Below are positions 9,548 through 20,517 of a DNA stretch of 64,000 nt, one piece after another. The stretch's first letter is position 1. Each line of letters begins with the position of its first letter. Origin of the DNA: Sinorhizobium sp. B11 (lineage in GTDB: Bacteria; Pseudomonadota; Alphaproteobacteria; Rhizobiales; Rhizobiaceae). The DNA is taken from contig CP091033.1 of assembly GCA_039725955.1 (NCBI GenBank), positions 1,736,001 to 1,800,000 on the forward strand. The letters run 5' to 3'. The notes beneath the pieces were generated by a model. It was not told where the DNA came from. It saw only the letters and a program-made list of their open reading frames with translations, and searched no databases. Made by a program: the position numbers and the translations under genes.

Positions 9548-9576
9548 GCTTTGCGGTTTGTCGGATGAATCGCTTC

Positions 9577-10995
9577 TCAAGAGGCGGCGCGGGCCGGCGT
9601 GAATTTCGCAAGGATGCGGTCGGCAAGCGCGATCGCCTGCGTGCGCTGTTCGGTGATCGAGCTCGATTCCCAGGCCACACCGCGCAGCGGATGGCCGATG
9701 GCGCTTAAGTTGCGGTGAACGCGCCCTTCCTCATCGATGAGGTCGCCCTCGGGGGTGGCGTCGATGCCGAAGCCGGTCGAATGCGGGCGCACCTCGCCGC
9801 TTGAAAGAAGCTGGCGAACAAACGGATCAGCGATTTCCCGCCAATCATGCAGCTGATGCCCGCGGCAATCGATTACGCCGCCGAAGATAGTCTCCTCAAG
9901 GCCTGCCGCGGTTTTCAGGGTTGCTGCAATACCGGCTCCCTCAGGCTTCAGCGCCAGGAGGCGGGCCGTCCCATCGACGAGCCGCCCCTGAGACCGCGCC
10001 GCTTCGACGCTGCGGTGGCTTTCCGGCGCGGATCGATGTGCCGTCACGTCCCAGAAGGCCCTCAGATGACGGGCAAAGCGCAGTCTTTCCCGATCGTTGG
10101 CATTCTGCCAGAGCGGCAGGATGTGGGGGCGAATGGCAAGCGGCAGCCCCTGCCAGTCCCCACCGGCGGCGGCAAGCTGGCGTCGTTCCGCCTTGACGCG
10201 CGCAAGCAGGTCGCGCGCCGTCGAAGGAAGCGGTCCGTCAGCGAGAAAGTCACGGGCCGGATCGGCATTCCTGCGACCCTCGACGAACTGGCCCCGCCGC
10301 GAAATCACCCGGTAGCGCCCACGAAACCCCCTCGCCTCCATGCTCGCGATCGCATCGACCATGGAGAGACTGGCACCGATGATGAGGATATCGGAACTGT
10401 CGCTCAACCGGTCGAGCGCTGCCAGGTTCCAGGGATTTTCGGCAAAGCGCGGATGTCCTGCCACAGCCGCCTCGGCAGGGCGCAGATCGGGCTGGAATAC
10501 CCCGAGTGCCAGTACGGCTTCGTCCGCTTCCAAGACAGTGCCGCCCGTGGTCGCTACACGGACCCGGTGTGGCGATGATGACAGATGTGCTGCCGACGAG
10601 CGGACATGCTGCAGGCTCGATCCGGAGCGTGCCTGTGCAACCGCGCGCTTCAGTTCGTCGCGCACATAGGTCCCGTAAAGATGGCGCGGCGGGCTGCTTG
10701 CGGCAACGTCTGCGGGCGGCTGCCAGCCGTTGGCGGGGCCGTTTTCGGCAAGCCAACGGGCCAGATGACCCATATCCTCGGGATAGAGCGAGAAGATCTC
10801 GGCCGGTCCGTTGACGAGATGGGCCGGGTCGCTGGTGCTATAGGCAACGCCGCGACCGAGCTCGGTACGTGGCTCGATGATGGTGATCGACAGCCCCACC
10901 GTCGTCCGGTCAAGCAGTTTGAGCGCAGTCAACGCGCCGGCGAAGCCGCCGCCGATAATGATGACGGATTGGCCTGGCTTTGGATCGAAAAGCAT
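9577..10995 (-). CDS. FAD/NAD(P)-binding oxidoreductase
   Basis: 472 residues with an N-terminal Rossmann dinucleotide-binding signature VIIIGGGFAGALTALKLLDR at residues 11-30 and a second nucleotide-binding segment SDILIIGASLSMVDAIASME in the middle. The layout matches the FAD-NAD(P)-binding family (NAD_binding_9) found as lone flavoprotein hydroxylases. The start at 10995 is preceded by GGGAGGAGGT-like sequence (GGAGGTCTC before ATG); the upstream in-frame extension to 11334 is compositionally random. Neighbours are an SfnB-like oxidase upstream on the same strand and family-5 binding proteins convergent to it, so a role in oxidising the imported solute is plausible. The exact substrate is unknown. 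Confidence 0.88.
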   Translation of the reverse strand: MLFDPKPGQSVIIIGGGFAGALTALKLLDRTTVGLSITIIEPRTELGRGVAYSTSDPAHLVNGPAEIFSLYPEDMGHLARWLAENGPANGWQPPADVAASSPPRHLYGTYVRDELKRAVAQARSGSSLQHVRSSAAHLSSSPHRVRVATTGGTVLEADEAVLALGVFQPDLRPAEAAVAGHPRFAENPWNLAALDRLSDSSDILIIGASLSMVDAIASMEARGFRGRYRVISRRGQFVEGRRNADPARDFLADGPLPSTARDLLARVKAERRQLAAAGGDWQGLPLAIRPHILPLWQNANDRERLRFARHLRAFWDVTAHRSAPESHRSVEAARSQGRLVDGTARLLALKPEGAGIAATLKTAAGLEETIFGGVIDCRGHQLHDWREIADPFVRQLLSSGEVRPHSTGFGIDATPEGDLIDEEGRVHRNLSAIGHPLRGVAWESSSITEQRTQAIALADRILAKFTPARAAS

Positions 10996-11125
10996 GAGAC
11001 CTCCCTCCCCGTCACACAGATCCGGGGGATGACAGCAAGAAAGGCGCACAGATCTCCTGTCGGCGCGGCGGCCGGACATCAGGATGACCTCAAGTGATAA
11101 ATGAAGCGACGCGACGGGCCGGGTT

Positions 11126-12370
11126 CTAGAAGACCTTGCCTTCCTCCAGATGCGTCGTCGTTCCGTTGATGTAGAAATCGCCGACCACACGCGCCTTGTG
11201 TAAAAGCGGATTATGGTTGAGCACGGTGCGGATATTGCGCCAGTGGCGGTCAAGGTTGAGATGTCTCGATGTCGCCGAACCGCCGCCGAGCTCGAAGACG
11301 TTGGTTGCGGCAGAAAGCGCGATCTGAGAGGCAACGATCTGCGTACGCGCCGTCGTCAGGGCGCTTTCGACAAGAGCCGCTTCCAAGCGTTCCGGATCTC
11401 CTGCGCCAAACGCCGCGACGGAACGGTCAAGCGCGCGGGCCGCCTCGCGGATCAGCGTATCGACAGCAAAGGAGCCGCTGGCGATCTCACCCAGGATTTT
11501 CTGGACAAAGGGGTCGGCATTGGCCGTCTCGGCCGCACTATGAGCGGCCGAACGCGCCTGCCTGCGCACGTAATCGGTACCTTCCGCCACTGCACCGCGC
11601 ACCGCACCGGCCATGGAGGCGGTAAGGTGGAGTTGACGCAGGGTCGATGTATGGCGCCCGACAAGCGAATTGAGGCCGCGCGTGGAAATCTCATGCGGCA
11701 GGACCTCGACATCCTCCAGCAGCACGCCGCCGCTCGCCGTCAGCCGCTGGCCCATGCCGTCCCAGTCGTCGAGAACGGTGATGCCATTGCGGTCGACCGG
11801 AAGCAGGACGCTCACGAATTGGTCCTCGTCGTTCCTGGCGCTGAAGGAAGCGAAATCGGAGAATGCGGTTCCCGTCGCATACCATTTGCGGCCATTGAGC
11901 CGGTAACTGTCGCCGGCCTTCGAGAGTTTCGTCGTCACCTCGCCAGGACGCTTGGTGCCTTGTTCCGTATGAGCGCCGCCGAACAGCTTGCCGGCAAGCA
12001 CTCTTGCCAGCTGCGTGCGGTCAAGCACCGTATTGGGATTGAGAATAAGGCTCTCGGTGAAATTGAAATGGCTGCGAAGCGCATGTGCGACATTGGAATC
12101 GGCCGCACCGATCGCCATGATCGTCTCGATATAGTCGAGGACACTACCGCCTGGCCCACCAAGCGAGGTGGGGATGCGCAGCGCTCCGAGACCGGCCTCC
12201 TTGAACAGGCGGAAAGCCTCAAACGGAAGCTCGCGATCGAGATCGCGCCGTGCCGCTTCCTTGCCAATTTCGGCTGCGAGCGCCGGCACCGTCGAAAGCA
12301 GGGCGGCAAGATCGGTATCGGGCTCAGATCCACCGGTGGATAGCAGCGTGGAAGAGGTTGAGGTGGCCAT
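11126..12370 (-). CDS. Acyl-CoA dehydrogenase-fold oxidoreductase, SfnB-like
   Basis: 414 residues from the ATG at 12370; a TTG two codons upstream is also in frame. Helical N-terminal domain (FEAFRLFKEAGLGALRIPTS), middle domain with NGRKWYATGTAFSDF and the diagnostic LDDWDGMGQRLTASGGVLLE, and a C-terminal bundle ending HWRNIRTVLNHNPLLHKARV. This is the SfnB/DszC subgroup, not a fatty-acid dehydrogenase. It precedes the FAD-protein gene on the same strand with a gap of about 130 bases. It is one of four such paralogues in the window and the only one with no LLM monooxygenase directly beside it. Confidence 0.9.
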   Translation of the reverse strand: MATSTSSTLLSTGGSEPDTDLAALLSTVPALAAEIGKEAARRDLDRELPFEAFRLFKEAGLGALRIPTSLGGPGGSVLDYIETIMAIGAADSNVAHALRSHFNFTESLILNPNTVLDRTQLARVLAGKLFGGAHTEQGTKRPGEVTTKLSKAGDSYRLNGRKWYATGTAFSDFASFSARNDEDQFVSVLLPVDRNGITVLDDWDGMGQRLTASGGVLLEDVEVLPHEISTRGLNSLVGRHTSTLRQLHLTASMAGAVRGAVAEGTDYVRRQARSAAHSAAETANADPFVQKILGEIASGSFAVDTLIREAARALDRSVAAFGAGDPERLEAALVESALTTARTQIVASQIALSAATNVFELGGGSATSRHLNLDRHWRNIRTVLNHNPLLHKARVVGDFYINGTTTHLEEGKVF

Positions 12371-12404
12371 GGTCAAGCTTTCAACGGTGAATTTTTGAAG
12401 AATG

Positions 12405-12434
12405 GGGAGGATCCGCGCGAAGGCGGATCCTCCC
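12405..12434. terminator. Inverted repeat terminator after the aldo/keto reductase gene
   Basis: A perfect 12-bp stem (GGGAGGATCCGC and complement) with a six-base loop lies nine bases downstream of the minus-strand aldo/keto reductase stop. It separates the ABC transporter/reductase operon from the next gene. In the minus direction a moderately T-rich stretch follows about ten bases on. Confidence 0.65.
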
Positions 12435-12442
12435 TGACGGCC

Positions 12443-13501
12443 TCAGGCGACGGCGCGCGTCAGCGACACGACATTGTCGGTCCCTACTTCGCTGAGACGC
12501 GGAACGCGCCCTTCGACCGGATGGCTTGGATCGTTGAAGCCCGGCGTCGAGGGATGACCGGCCGTCACCAGCCTATCGACCAGGGCCTCGTCCTCGGCAT
12601 CGAGCTTGACGTCGAGCGCGCGGATATAGCTATCCCAATGCTCCTCGGTGCGTGGACCGGTGATGGCGGCCGAGATCAGCTTGTTGTTCAGCACCCAGGC
12701 GAGCGCGAACTCGGTCGGCGTAATGCCCTTGCGGTTGGCATGGGCAGCGATCTCCCTGGCGATCGCAATCGATTCCGGACGCCATTCGGTTTCGAGGATG
12801 CGCTTGTCGCCACGGCCTGCACGCGTATCGGCATCCGGTTCCGTGCCCGGCTCATATTTTCCAGTCAGCACGCCACGAGCGAGCGGCGAATAGGAGACGA
12901 CGCCAAGGCCGTAATAGTGGGCGGCCGGCAGTTGTTCGGCTTCCGCCGTGCGGTTGACGATGTTGTAGAGCGGCTGGCTTGCCACCGGCCGGTCGATGCC
13001 AAGCTGATCGGCAAGGTGGGCGATCTCGGCGATGCGCCAGCCGCGGAAGTTCGAGACCCCGAAATAGCGAAGCTTGCCCGCACGGATCAGATCGGCAATG
13101 GCACGAACCGGCTCTTCGAGCGGCGCATCGAAGACAGCGCGGTGGAAATAGAGGATGTCTATATAGTCGGTGTTCAGGCGGCGCAGCGAATTCTCCACCG
13201 TCTCGATCACCCATTTGCGCGAGTGGCCGCCAAGGTTCGGGCCCTTGGTGTGCGAGTTTACGAACTTGGTCGCCAAGACCCAGTGATCGCGGCTTGACTT
13301 GATGCCGCGGCCGACAACCTCTTCCGACTTGCCGTCGTGATAGACATCGGCTGTGTCGATGAAGTTGATCCCCTGCTCGCGGGCCTTGTCGATGATGCGG
13401 AAGGCGACCTCATCGGGCGTCGGCCCGCCGAACATCATGGTTCCAAGGCTGAGCGGTGACACTTTGAGCGCGCTGCGCCCGAGATAGCGATAATCGACCA
13501 T
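12443..13501 (-). CDS. Aldo/keto reductase
   Basis: 352-residue NAD(P)H-dependent aldo/keto reductase with a TIM-barrel fold. The tetrad is visible: Asp in FIDTADVYHDGKSEE, Tyr in the same segment, Lys in HWVLATKFVN, and the His-bearing strand LYFHRAVFDAP. The C-terminal NADPH region includes ISAAITGPRTEEHW. The start at 13501 has GGAGAATGAA directly upstream; another ATG at 13513 abuts the previous stop and has no ribosome-binding site. It is the last gene of the Dpp-type transporter operon, so its carbonyl substrate is probably derived from the imported compound. Confidence 0.9.
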   Translation of the reverse strand: MVDYRYLGRSALKVSPLSLGTMMFGGPTPDEVAFRIIDKAREQGINFIDTADVYHDGKSEEVVGRGIKSSRDHWVLATKFVNSHTKGPNLGGHSRKWVIETVENSLRRLNTDYIDILYFHRAVFDAPLEEPVRAIADLIRAGKLRYFGVSNFRGWRIAEIAHLADQLGIDRPVASQPLYNIVNRTAEAEQLPAAHYYGLGVVSYSPLARGVLTGKYEPGTEPDADTRAGRGDKRILETEWRPESIAIAREIAAHANRKGITPTEFALAWVLNNKLISAAITGPRTEEHWDSYIRALDVKLDAEDEALVDRLVTAGHPSTPGFNDPSHPVEGRVPRLSEVGTDNVVSLTRAVA

Positions 13502-13513
13502 TTCATTCTCCAT

Positions 13514-15421
<1,908 letters not shown>

Positions 15422-15422
<1 letters not shown>

Positions 15423-16426
15423 CAGCGTTCCTCCGAAAAGCGCGGATTGAGCGCATCGTTGAGACCGTCGCCCAAAAGATTGAGTGCCAGTACAGTAAAG
15501 ACGATCGCGAGGCCCGGCAGCGCCGTCAGGTACCAGGCTGTGCGGATCACGTCGCGACCGGCACCGATCATCGATCCCCAGGAGACGCGATTGGGATCAC
15601 CGAGCCCCATGAAGGATAGCGCCGATTCCATCAGGATGGCGCTGGCGACCATCACCGAGGAGGTGACGATCAGGGGCGGCAGGGCGTTCGGCAGGATTTC
15701 GCGGAAGATGATGCGCGCATGGCCGAAGCCGAGGCTTCGCGCCGCAAGCACATAGTCCTTCTCGCGGATGGAACGGAACTCGGCCCGTGTCAGGCGCGCC
15801 ACCGTCGGCCAGCTGACGATGGCGATCGCGATTGTGACGGTCGAGGTTGTGGGCTGAGCGATGGCGACCAGCACGACGAGCAGGACGAAGCTCGGGATCG
15901 TCTGGAAGATCTCGATGACTTTCACCAGGAGATCGTCGACGATCCCGCCGAAATATCCCGCCATCGCGCCGATCGTGATGCCGGCAGAAAGCCCGAGGGC
16001 GGTCGCCGCGATTCCGACCGTAAGCGAAATGCGCGCGCCGTGCAGGATGCCTGCGAGCACATCGCGCCCCATCGAATCCGTACCGAGCGGATAAGACGGA
16101 TTTTGGCCCGGCCAGAGGAACGGTCGCGCCACCATCTCCATCGGATCGCCTGGATAAAAGACGGGGGCAAGAAGGGCTGCGAGTGCGGTGGCGATCAGGA
16201 ACAGGACGCCGAACAATGCGGTGGGATTGGACAGAAAGACCTTGAGCTCACGTCGCAGACCGCGCCAGGCGACACCGGGTGCAGCCGAGGCGCGCACGTC
16301 GGGCGCATGAATATGCGTCCAGCGCGGCTCGGCTGGTTTCTCGGGTGCCGGGCGTGACGCGTCACTATCGCGCTCCGCTAAATCAATTGCCTCGCCGGCG
16401 TAGGTATGAAGCTTCTGGCTGGTCAT
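15422..16426 (-). CDS. Dpp/Opp-type ABC transporter permease (DppC/OppC-like)
   Basis: 334-residue inner-membrane permease. A polar N-terminal tail of about 70 residues precedes the first membrane segment (LFGVLFLIATALAALLAPVF). The periplasmic loop carries YPLGTDSMGRDVLAGILHGA, a hallmark of the C-type permease, and the cytoplasmic EAA-like loop reads LAARSLGFGHARIIFREILP. About six membrane segments are evident. The start overlaps the upstream permease stop as ATGA. The unusually long N-terminal tail is worth noting. Confidence 0.93.
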
Positions 16427-17412
16427 CGGCTGGCTCCGATTCTGGGATCAATCCATGCCTGCAGCAGGTCGACGGCCGCGTTGGCGACGATGACCAGGAA
16501 GGAGGACAAGAGCAGGATGCCGAGCAGCACGGAGAAATCGCGTGCCATCACGGCTTCGAAGGCAAGCCGGCCGAGTCCTGGCCAGCTGTAGACGGTCTCG
16601 ACCACCACTGCTCCGCCGAGCATGCCCCCGAAATGCATGCCCGCCATTGTCGTGATCGGGATCAGGGCGTTGCGCAGCACGTGACGCGTGGTCAGGAAGA
16701 AGGGCGACACACCCTTGGCGCGGGCGGTGCGGACAAAATCCTGGGATTTTACCTCCAGCATGGCCGCGCGGGTCAGGCGCGCGTAGATCGCCAGATAGAA
16801 GAGCGAAAGCGAGGTTGCGGGCAGCACCATATAGCGGATGCGGTCGAGAAGCGCCGGCAGCCCCGTGAGCCGCGATCCGATCGTGCTGTCGCCGCCGCTC
16901 GGCAGCCAGCCGAGCTTGACGGAAAAGAACAGGATCAGCATCAGGCCGATCCAGAAGCCGGGGATGGAATAAAACAGAAGCGAAACGACCGAGATCACGC
17001 GGTCGGCAATCCTTCCGGAGAAGGTTGCCATCAACGAGCCGAGCAGCAGACCGACGGCAATGGCGATCAGCAGCGCGGCCAGCATCAGCGTCAGTGTTCC
17101 GGGCAGCCGCTGACCAATGAGATCTGCAACCGGCATCCCGTAGCGCGGTGAAAAGCCGAGGCTGAAATGCGCCAGGTTGTCCAGGTAGTTGGCGAGCTGC
17201 ACGAGAAGAGGGTTGTCGAGCCCGAAACGCTGGCGCAGAGCCGCCATGGTTTCTTCCGTGGCCGAACCGGATTCAGCCGCCATCACGTCGGCTGCATCGC
17301 CCGGCGCGAGCTTGAGCAGGAAGAAACTCAATATGACGATGCCGAGCATGGTCGGCACGGCCTGAATGACGGTCTTTCTGATCGTGCGGGCGACCCGCTT
17401 TAGTGCCGACAT
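16423..17412 (-). CDS. Dpp/Opp-type ABC transporter permease (DppB/OppB-like)
   Basis: 329-residue permease with about six membrane segments. The first follows KTVIQAVPTMLGIVILSFFL; the loop has the family's FGLDNPLLVQLANYL region and the coupling helix is RTARAKGVSPFFLTTRHVLR. The ATG at 17412 has AGGTGG seven bases ahead; an in-frame ATG at 17445 has no site. First gene of a five-gene minus-strand operon (permease B, permease C, ATPase D, ATPase F, aldo/keto reductase), divergent from a family-5 binding protein at 17694 that is its obvious partner. The 281-base divergent region is AT-rich and must hold both promoters. Confidence 0.93.
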   Translation of the reverse strand: MSALKRVARTIRKTVIQAVPTMLGIVILSFFLLKLAPGDAADVMAAESGSATEETMAALRQRFGLDNPLLVQLANYLDNLAHFSLGFSPRYGMPVADLIGQRLPGTLTLMLAALLIAIAVGLLLGSLMATFSGRIADRVISVVSLLFYSIPGFWIGLMLILFFSVKLGWLPSGGDSTIGSRLTGLPALLDRIRYMVLPATSLSLFYLAIYARLTRAAMLEVKSQDFVRTARAKGVSPFFLTTRHVLRNALIPITTMAGMHFGGMLGGAVVVETVYSWPGLGRLAFEAVMARDFSVLLGILLLSSFLVIVANAAVDLLQAWIDPRIGASR

Positions 17413-17693
17413 GGATTTCCACCTCGCGTCGCCGGAAGAATTCATCGTGTTGCGTTGCGATAGTAGTTGACTAAATCTGTGGGTTTTGTCAAATCGATAT
17501 TAGTAAATAATTCCAAGAAGAAGCCTTGCATCGATGTCTTTTGGAATCATTTAACGCCAATAGCGCATCAATTCGAATTTCTTACCGAGGCTACTCCGCA
17601 ATTGGGTAAAAAACTCTACGGCCGCGCCGAAGTATGGAAAGGCGAACTTAGACCGCCCGGCAACGGGAACGCACAATCATCGAGGGACCGACC

Positions 17694-19298
17694 ATGCCAG
17701 CATTTCCTGCCCCGACACGCCGCAATTTCCTTCTTGCTTCCGTTGCGCTCACCGTGGCGTCGGCAACACGCCTGCCGGCCTTTGCCGCTCCGGTGCGCGG
17801 CGGCACAGCGACGCTGCTCCTGTCGGCCGAGCCGCCGGTGCTGACGACCATTGCGAACACTGCCTTCAATTCCGTCTATGTCTCGCCGAAGGTCATTGAA
17901 GGCCTTCTGACCTATGATTTCGAGCTGAACCCGCAGCCTCTTCTGGCCAAGGAATGGTCGGTGAGCCCGGATGGGCTCGTCTACACGTTCCACCTGCGCG
18001 ACGGCGTAAAATGGCATGACGGCCAGGCCTTTACCTCGGCTGACGTTGCCTTCTCGATCAAGACGCTGAAGGAGGTTCATCCGCGTGGCCGCAACACGTT
18101 CCTCAACCTCGTCGACGTCGAAACGCCGGATCCGCTGACGGCGATCCTGAAACTCTCCAAGCCGGCGCCCTATCTCATCACCGCCCTTGCCTCCTCGGAG
18201 ACGCCGATCGTAGCGCGTCACATCTATGAGGGGACGAAGGTTGCCGAAAATCCTGCAAATCTCGCGCCGATCGGCACAGGTCCCTTCAAGTTCAAGGAAT
18301 GGGTCCGCGGCAGCCACCTCGTCTATGAGCGCAACCCCGATTACTGGGACCAGCCGCGCCCCTATCTCGACCAGCTCATTGTCCGTTTCATTCCCGATGC
18401 CGCAGCACGCTCGATCGCCATCGAGACCGGAGAGATCGACCTTGCCCCCTCGACACCCGTTCCGCTCAGCGATCTCGAACGTCTGAAGACGGTCGACGGC
18501 ATCGCTTTCGACGAGCGCGGCTACCAATATTCGAATGGGGTTAGCCGCATCGAGTTCAACCTCGAACGGCCCTTCTTCAAGGACATCCGCGTTCGCCAGG
18601 CCTTCGCCCATGTGATCGACCGCAAGGTGATCCTCAACACCATCAACTACGGCTACGGCGCGGCCATTCCCGGCCCGATCAATCCCAATCTTGCCAAATG
18701 GTATGATGGCGACCTGAAGACCTATCCGATCGATCTTGCCGCCGCCGAGAAACTGCTCGACGAGGCAGGCTATCCACGCGGCAGCGACGGCGTGCGCATC
18801 CGCATCAATCTCGACTATGTGCCGAGCGGCGAAACCTATCCGCGTGGTTCCGAATATATCCGCCAGGCGCTTGCCAAGGTCGGCGTCGATGCCACGGTGC
18901 GCAGCCAGGACTTCGCCACCTATACCAAGCGCATCTATACCGATCGCGATTTCGATTTCGCCTTCGAGGGAATGAGCAACCTCTTCGATCCGACCGTCGG
19001 CGTTCAGCGCCTCTACTGGAGCAAGAACTTCAAGCCGGGCGTGCCCTTCTCCAACGGCTCGGCCTACAGCAATCCGAAGGTCGATGCATTGCTCGAGGCC
19101 GCGGCAATCGAGGTCGATGCCAAGAAGCGTGTCGATCAATGGCGCGAGATCCAGCAGATCCTTGTCGAGGACCTGCCGGCGATCGACATCGCCAGCCAGC
19201 CGGAGCTGACCATCTACAACAAGCGCATCGCCGACCACACAGTGGGTGGAGAAGGCGTCTCGGGCAGCCTTGCCTACGCTTATCTCGCCACAGCCTGA
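17694..19298 (+). CDS. ABC transporter substrate-binding protein, family 5, Tat signal
   Basis: 534-residue family-5 binding protein. The N-terminus has a canonical twin-arginine signal (TRRNFLLASVALTVAS) with cleavage likely after AFA near residue 30. Landmarks are KVIEGLLTYDFEL, YTFHLRDGVKWHDGQAF and the FERNPDYWD-like VYERNPDYWDQPRPYLDQ. It is divergent from the Dpp-type permease operon and immediately upstream of the SfnG-like/DszB-like/SfnB-like trio, so it probably captures the trio's substrate. It is a paralogue of the proteins at 6.2, 7.9 and 22.8 kb. Confidence 0.95.
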   Translation: MPAFPAPTRRNFLLASVALTVASATRLPAFAAPVRGGTATLLLSAEPPVLTTIANTAFNSVYVSPKVIEGLLTYDFELNPQPLLAKEWSVSPDGLVYTFHLRDGVKWHDGQAFTSADVAFSIKTLKEVHPRGRNTFLNLVDVETPDPLTAILKLSKPAPYLITALASSETPIVARHIYEGTKVAENPANLAPIGTGPFKFKEWVRGSHLVYERNPDYWDQPRPYLDQLIVRFIPDAAARSIAIETGEIDLAPSTPVPLSDLERLKTVDGIAFDERGYQYSNGVSRIEFNLERPFFKDIRVRQAFAHVIDRKVILNTINYGYGAAIPGPINPNLAKWYDGDLKTYPIDLAAAEKLLDEAGYPRGSDGVRIRINLDYVPSGETYPRGSEYIRQALAKVGVDATVRSQDFATYTKRIYTDRDFDFAFEGMSNLFDPTVGVQRLYWSKNFKPGVPFSNGSAYSNPKVDALLEAAAIEVDAKKRVDQWREIQQILVEDLPAIDIASQPELTIYNKRIADHTVGGEGVSGSLAYAYLATA

Positions 19299-19327
19299 GC
19301 CAAGAGGAAAAGGAACACGGATCCGTC

Positions 19328-20506
19328 ATGTCCATTCAACACCCTCCCGGCTCTATCGTGGGTCTCGCGAAATTCTCCGCCCCCACCGACTTTGCCGAAA
19401 GCCCACTGTCGCAGGCGCTCAAGCAGCCGGTGCTGCTCGGCCTGTTCCTGCCGATCCAGGCCGGCGGCTGGACGCAATCCACGCTCGAGCGATCGACAGA
19501 CTGGAGCTTCGATTACAACAAGGCGCTGACGCTGAAGGCCGAAGAACTCGGCTTCGATCTGGTTTTCGCCCTGTCGCAGTGGCTGCCGAAAGGCGGCTAT
19601 GGCGGCGTCTTCAACGGCCAGGCGCTCGACAGCTTCACGACAACGGCAGCGCTTGCCGGCCTGACCAAGAAGATCATGCTGATCTCCACCATGCATGTCC
19701 TTTACGGGCCGTGGCATCCGCTGCATCTCGCCAAATTCGGTGCGACGCTCGACCACATCACCGGTGGCCGCTGGGGCATCAATGTCGTGACGGGTCACCG
19801 TGCCGTCGAGCATGAAATGTTCGGCTGGCCACGCATCGAGCACGACAGGCGCTACGAACTGGCGGCCGAATTCCTCGAAGTCGTCCAGCGTCTTTGGAGT
19901 GATACCGAGAATTTCTCCTTCGAGGGCGAGAGCAGCTGGAAGCTCGGTGGCGGCTTCGTGACGCCCAAGCCGAATTTCGGCCGACCGATCCTCGTCAACG
20001 CCACGGGTTCGGATGCCGGCATCGCCTTCGCCGGCCGCTATTCGGACATTGTCTTCATCACCAGCCCGACGGGCGCCGATATCAACAGCGCGCTTCAATC
20101 GCTGCCGGCCCACACGAAAAGAGTGAAGGATGCGGCCAGGGACGTCGGACGCACGGTGCGCACCCTGCTCAATCCGATGGTCATCTGCCGGCCGACTGAC
20201 AAGGAGGCCTGGGAGCTTGCCGACCGGATCGTCGCCCATGGCGACCAGCGCTCGCCGCAGGGCTTTTCGTCACTGAACTCGGATGCGCATGCCTGGAAAG
20301 GCCGCGATCCGCAGGATCCCTACCGTTTCGTCGGCGGCAATATCCGCGTCATCGGCTCGCCCGAAAGCGTGGTCGACCAGTTCCAGAAACTGAAAGCCGC
20401 CGGTATCGACGGATTGCAGCTCAGCTTCTTCGATTTCCGGGATGAACTCGAATTCTTCGGCACCGACGTGCTGCCACTGATGAAGCAGGCCGGCCTGCGC
20501 CACTGA
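19328..20506 (+). CDS. LLM flavin-dependent monooxygenase, SfnG (dimethyl sulfone monooxygenase)-like
   Basis: 392-residue luciferase-like monooxygenase of the RutA/SfnG branch, distinct from the DszA-type paralogues in the window. Diagnostic segments include LERSTDWSFDYNKALTLKAE, the flavin-site ATLDHITGGRWGINVVTGH and EHDRRYELAAEF, all shared in character with SfnG, which oxidises dimethyl sulfone to methanesulfinate using FMNH2. The N-terminal 35 residues before QPVLLGLFLP are longer than usual. The ATG at 19328 matches the family start; the frame's extension to 19139 lies inside the binding-protein gene. It sits directly before the DszB-like gene, which would act on a sulfinate product. 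Substrate identity is inferred. Confidence 0.88.
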   Translation: MSIQHPPGSIVGLAKFSAPTDFAESPLSQALKQPVLLGLFLPIQAGGWTQSTLERSTDWSFDYNKALTLKAEELGFDLVFALSQWLPKGGYGGVFNGQALDSFTTTAALAGLTKKIMLISTMHVLYGPWHPLHLAKFGATLDHITGGRWGINVVTGHRAVEHEMFGWPRIEHDRRYELAAEFLEVVQRLWSDTENFSFEGESSWKLGGGFVTPKPNFGRPILVNATGSDAGIAFAGRYSDIVFITSPTGADINSALQSLPAHTKRVKDAARDVGRTVRTLLNPMVICRPTDKEAWELADRIVAHGDQRSPQGFSSLNSDAHAWKGRDPQDPYRFVGGNIRVIGSPESVVDQFQKLKAAGIDGLQLSFFDFRDELEFFGTDVLPLMKQAGLRH

Positions 20507-20517
20507 AAGGGATGATC